Positions 4,335-5,286 of a DNA stretch of 5,286 nucleotides are shown here, piece after piece. Positions within the stretch are counted from its first letter, which is position 1, and every line of letters starts with the position of its first letter. Source of the stretch: an uncultured Collinsella sp. (GTDB lineage Bacteria; Actinomycetota; Coriobacteriia; Coriobacteriales; Coriobacteriaceae); contig CABRFW010000119.1 in the NCBI GenBank assembly GCA_902470265.1, forward strand, positions 1-5,286. Direction: 5' to 3'. The translations under genes were made by a program, and so were the position numbers. Under the pieces are notes generated by a model. That model was not told where the DNA came from. It did not search any database and saw nothing but the letters and a program-made list of their open reading frames with translations.

Positions 4335-4952
4335 ATGAACCGCTTCATCGACATCAACCCGGAGAGGTGCATCGGCTGCGGAACATGCCAGTCCGCCTGT
4401 GCCGACGCCCACCGGATGCAGGGTCTTCAGGATACGCCGCGCCTGGCGCTCGTGAAGACCGGCGGTATTTCGGCCGCCCTTGCCTGCCACCATTGCGAGG
4501 GTGCCCCCTGCGCCGAGGTTTGCCCGGTGAATGCCATCGAGCACGATGGCGATCGCATCCACGTCAAGGAGCAGGAGTGCATCGGGTGCAGGCTGTGCGC
4601 CATCGCGTGCCCCTTCGGAGCCATCCATCCCGATGGCACGTCTATCGCCGGTGTCGCAGGCATGTGCGACCCGACGCCTTCGTATCCTAAGTCCCTGAGC
4701 AGCCTGCTTACGTGGGCTCCTGGTCAGTACACCTGCGCTGTCAAGTGCGACCTGTGCGCATTCGATCCGGACGGCCCGCATTGTGTGGCGGCGTGCCCTA
4801 CCAAGGCGCTGACCGTCATGGGTGGCGCGGCCGATCGCGAGCTCGACGAGGCCAAGCGCCTGCGCTCGATCGAAAACGGTCCGGTCGTCGACGTTACCGC
4901 TGTGGCCCAGGGCCTGTCCGAGAAAGCAGAAGGGAGCGTAAACAATGGATAG
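4335..4952 (+). CDS. hyfA: HyfA-like hydrogenase-4 iron-sulfur subunit
   Basis: This 205-residue four-cluster ferredoxin subunit should link formate dehydrogenase H to the membrane hydrogenase. The cysteine quartets are Cys12/15/18/22, Cys51/54/59/63 (CHHCEGAPCAEVCPVNAI), Cys82/85/88/92 (CIGCRLCAIACPFGAI) and Cys138/141/150/154 (KCDLC...GPHCVAACP). Length equals E. coli HyfA as I recall it. HyfA-like segments include MNRF at the start, QGLQ..PRLAL.KT at 29-42, and the spacer ending LLTWAPGQYTCAVKCDLC before the last quartet. It differs from the upstream HydN-like protein by this longer spacer (about 97-137) and a longer C-terminus. It has no signal peptide or membrane segment. Its stop codon overlaps the next gene's start by 8 bases, indicating translational coupling with hyfB. 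It follows fdhF after a strong hairpin, so its level may be set separately from that of fdhF. HycB is the close alternative name; the neighbour favours HyfA. Confidence 0.9.
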   Translation: MNRFIDINPERCIGCGTCQSACADAHRMQGLQDTPRLALVKTGGISAALACHHCEGAPCAEVCPVNAIEHDGDRIHVKEQECIGCRLCAIACPFGAIHPDGTSIAGVAGMCDPTPSYPKSLSSLLTWAPGQYTCAVKCDLCAFDPDGPHCVAACPTKALTVMGGAADRELDEAKRLRSIENGPVVDVTAVAQGLSEKAEGSVNNG

Positions 4953-5286
4953 CATGACGCTGTTTATCGCATCGCTTGCCGTCTCGTGCATCGGTGCGCT
5001 CGCCTCGGTTCTGCTGATCAAGGCCGATAACGCCGCCAAGTCCGCCGGCTGCCTTATCGGCGCCGTCGCCGCGGTGCTTTCGTTTGTGGCCGGTATCCAG
5101 GCCGTGCTGGGCGATGTCACGTCGGTCGATACCATCGTGTTCTTCCCGTTTGCCCATTTCCAGCTGCTGCTCAATCAGCTGTCCGGCCTGTTCGTGGCGC
5201 TCATCTCGGTGCTCGCGTTTGCCGGTTCGATTTACGGTCTCAACTACTTTGATGAGTACCCGGGCAAAAAGGGCCGCGCCGGCTTC
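4945..5286 (+). CDS. hyfB: HyfB-like hydrogenase-4 membrane subunit, N-terminal part
   Basis: The first 114 codons of a membrane protein run off the right edge in an open frame. Three hydrophobic segments are visible: about 5-25, 33-55 and 78-99. They are followed by SIYGLNYFDEYPGKKGRAGF, which resembles SLYSLTYMREYEGKG of E. coli HyfB after its third helix. HyfB belongs to the antiporter-like (NuoL/MrpA-type) subunits of group 4 [NiFe]-hydrogenases and of complex I, anchoring the hydrogenase and possibly moving ions. Full-length members have well over 600 residues, so most of the protein lies outside. The ATG at 4945 is supported by GAAGGGAG at 4929-4936, 8 bases upstream; a second ATG at 4954 is possible. 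The start overlaps hyfA by 8 bases. Confidence 0.87.
   Translation, partial: MDSMTLFIASLAVSCIGALASVLLIKADNAAKSAGCLIGAVAAVLSFVAGIQAVLGDVTSVDTIVFFPFAHFQLLLNQLSGLFVALISVLAFAGSIYGLNYFDEYPGKKGRAGF

Noticed and set aside
4314..5174. Minus-strand open frame of 286 codons opposite hyfA and hyfB.
   Set aside because: It spans two convincing plus-strand genes and a hairpin and has no recognisable domain.
1..5286. tRNA or rRNA genes, CRISPR arrays, insertion sequences or phage attachment sites.
   Set aside because: No cloverleaf-like segment, regularly spaced repeats, transposase motifs or terminal inverted repeats with target duplications were seen.

Overview
The window looks like a piece of chromosome from a high-G+C, gut-type anaerobic actinobacterium of the Coriobacteriia (Collinsella or a close relative). 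This is inferred from the G+C-rich third codon positions, the strong AGGAGG-type ribosome binding sites, and a selenoprotein formate dehydrogenase placed directly before Hyf-type hydrogenase genes. The genus was not tested by any search. The host must also encode the selenocysteine machinery (SelA, SelB, SelC, SelD), because the central gene has an in-frame UGA that is read as selenocysteine.

Layout. Positions 1-239 are A+T-richer and hold no gene I can support. Positions 240-1011, minus strand, hold a two-gene toxin-antitoxin-like module: a RelB/DinJ-type ribbon-helix-helix antitoxin followed, with an 8-base overlap, by a PIN-domain protein. Positions 1012-1439 are a long divergent intergenic region. 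Its left half is A+T-rich and carries dyads that could be operators for the module and for the metabolic operon. Its right half could form a strongly structured 5' leader. Positions 1440-5286, plus strand, hold the start of a formate hydrogenlyase operon: a HydN-like four-cluster ferredoxin (1440-1958), the selenocysteine formate dehydrogenase H gene fdhF (2034-4256, UGA at 2451), a HyfA-like four-cluster ferredoxin (4335-4952), and the first 114 codons of a HyfB-like antiporter-type membrane subunit that runs off the right edge.

How the genes work together. By homology to E. coli FHL-1 and FHL-2, FdhF oxidises formate to CO2 at a molybdenum/selenocysteine centre. Electrons pass through the ferredoxin-like subunits (HydN and HyfA types) to a membrane-anchored group 4 [NiFe]-hydrogenase, of which HyfB is the first membrane subunit here. 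That complex reduces protons to H2, possibly with ion pumping. The hydrogenase catalytic subunits are expected downstream but are not in the window.

Regulatory structure is unusually rich. There is a SECIS hairpin whose GGUC loop sits at the same distance from the UGA as in E. coli fdhF. A perfect 16-bp palindrome lies just before the fdhF ribosome binding site. A strong terminator-like hairpin lies between fdhF and hyfA, inside the presumed operon. The best candidates for something undescribed are the divergent control region, that internal hairpin, and the RelB-like/PIN pairing with a partly degraded PIN active site. None of these is proven from sequence alone.
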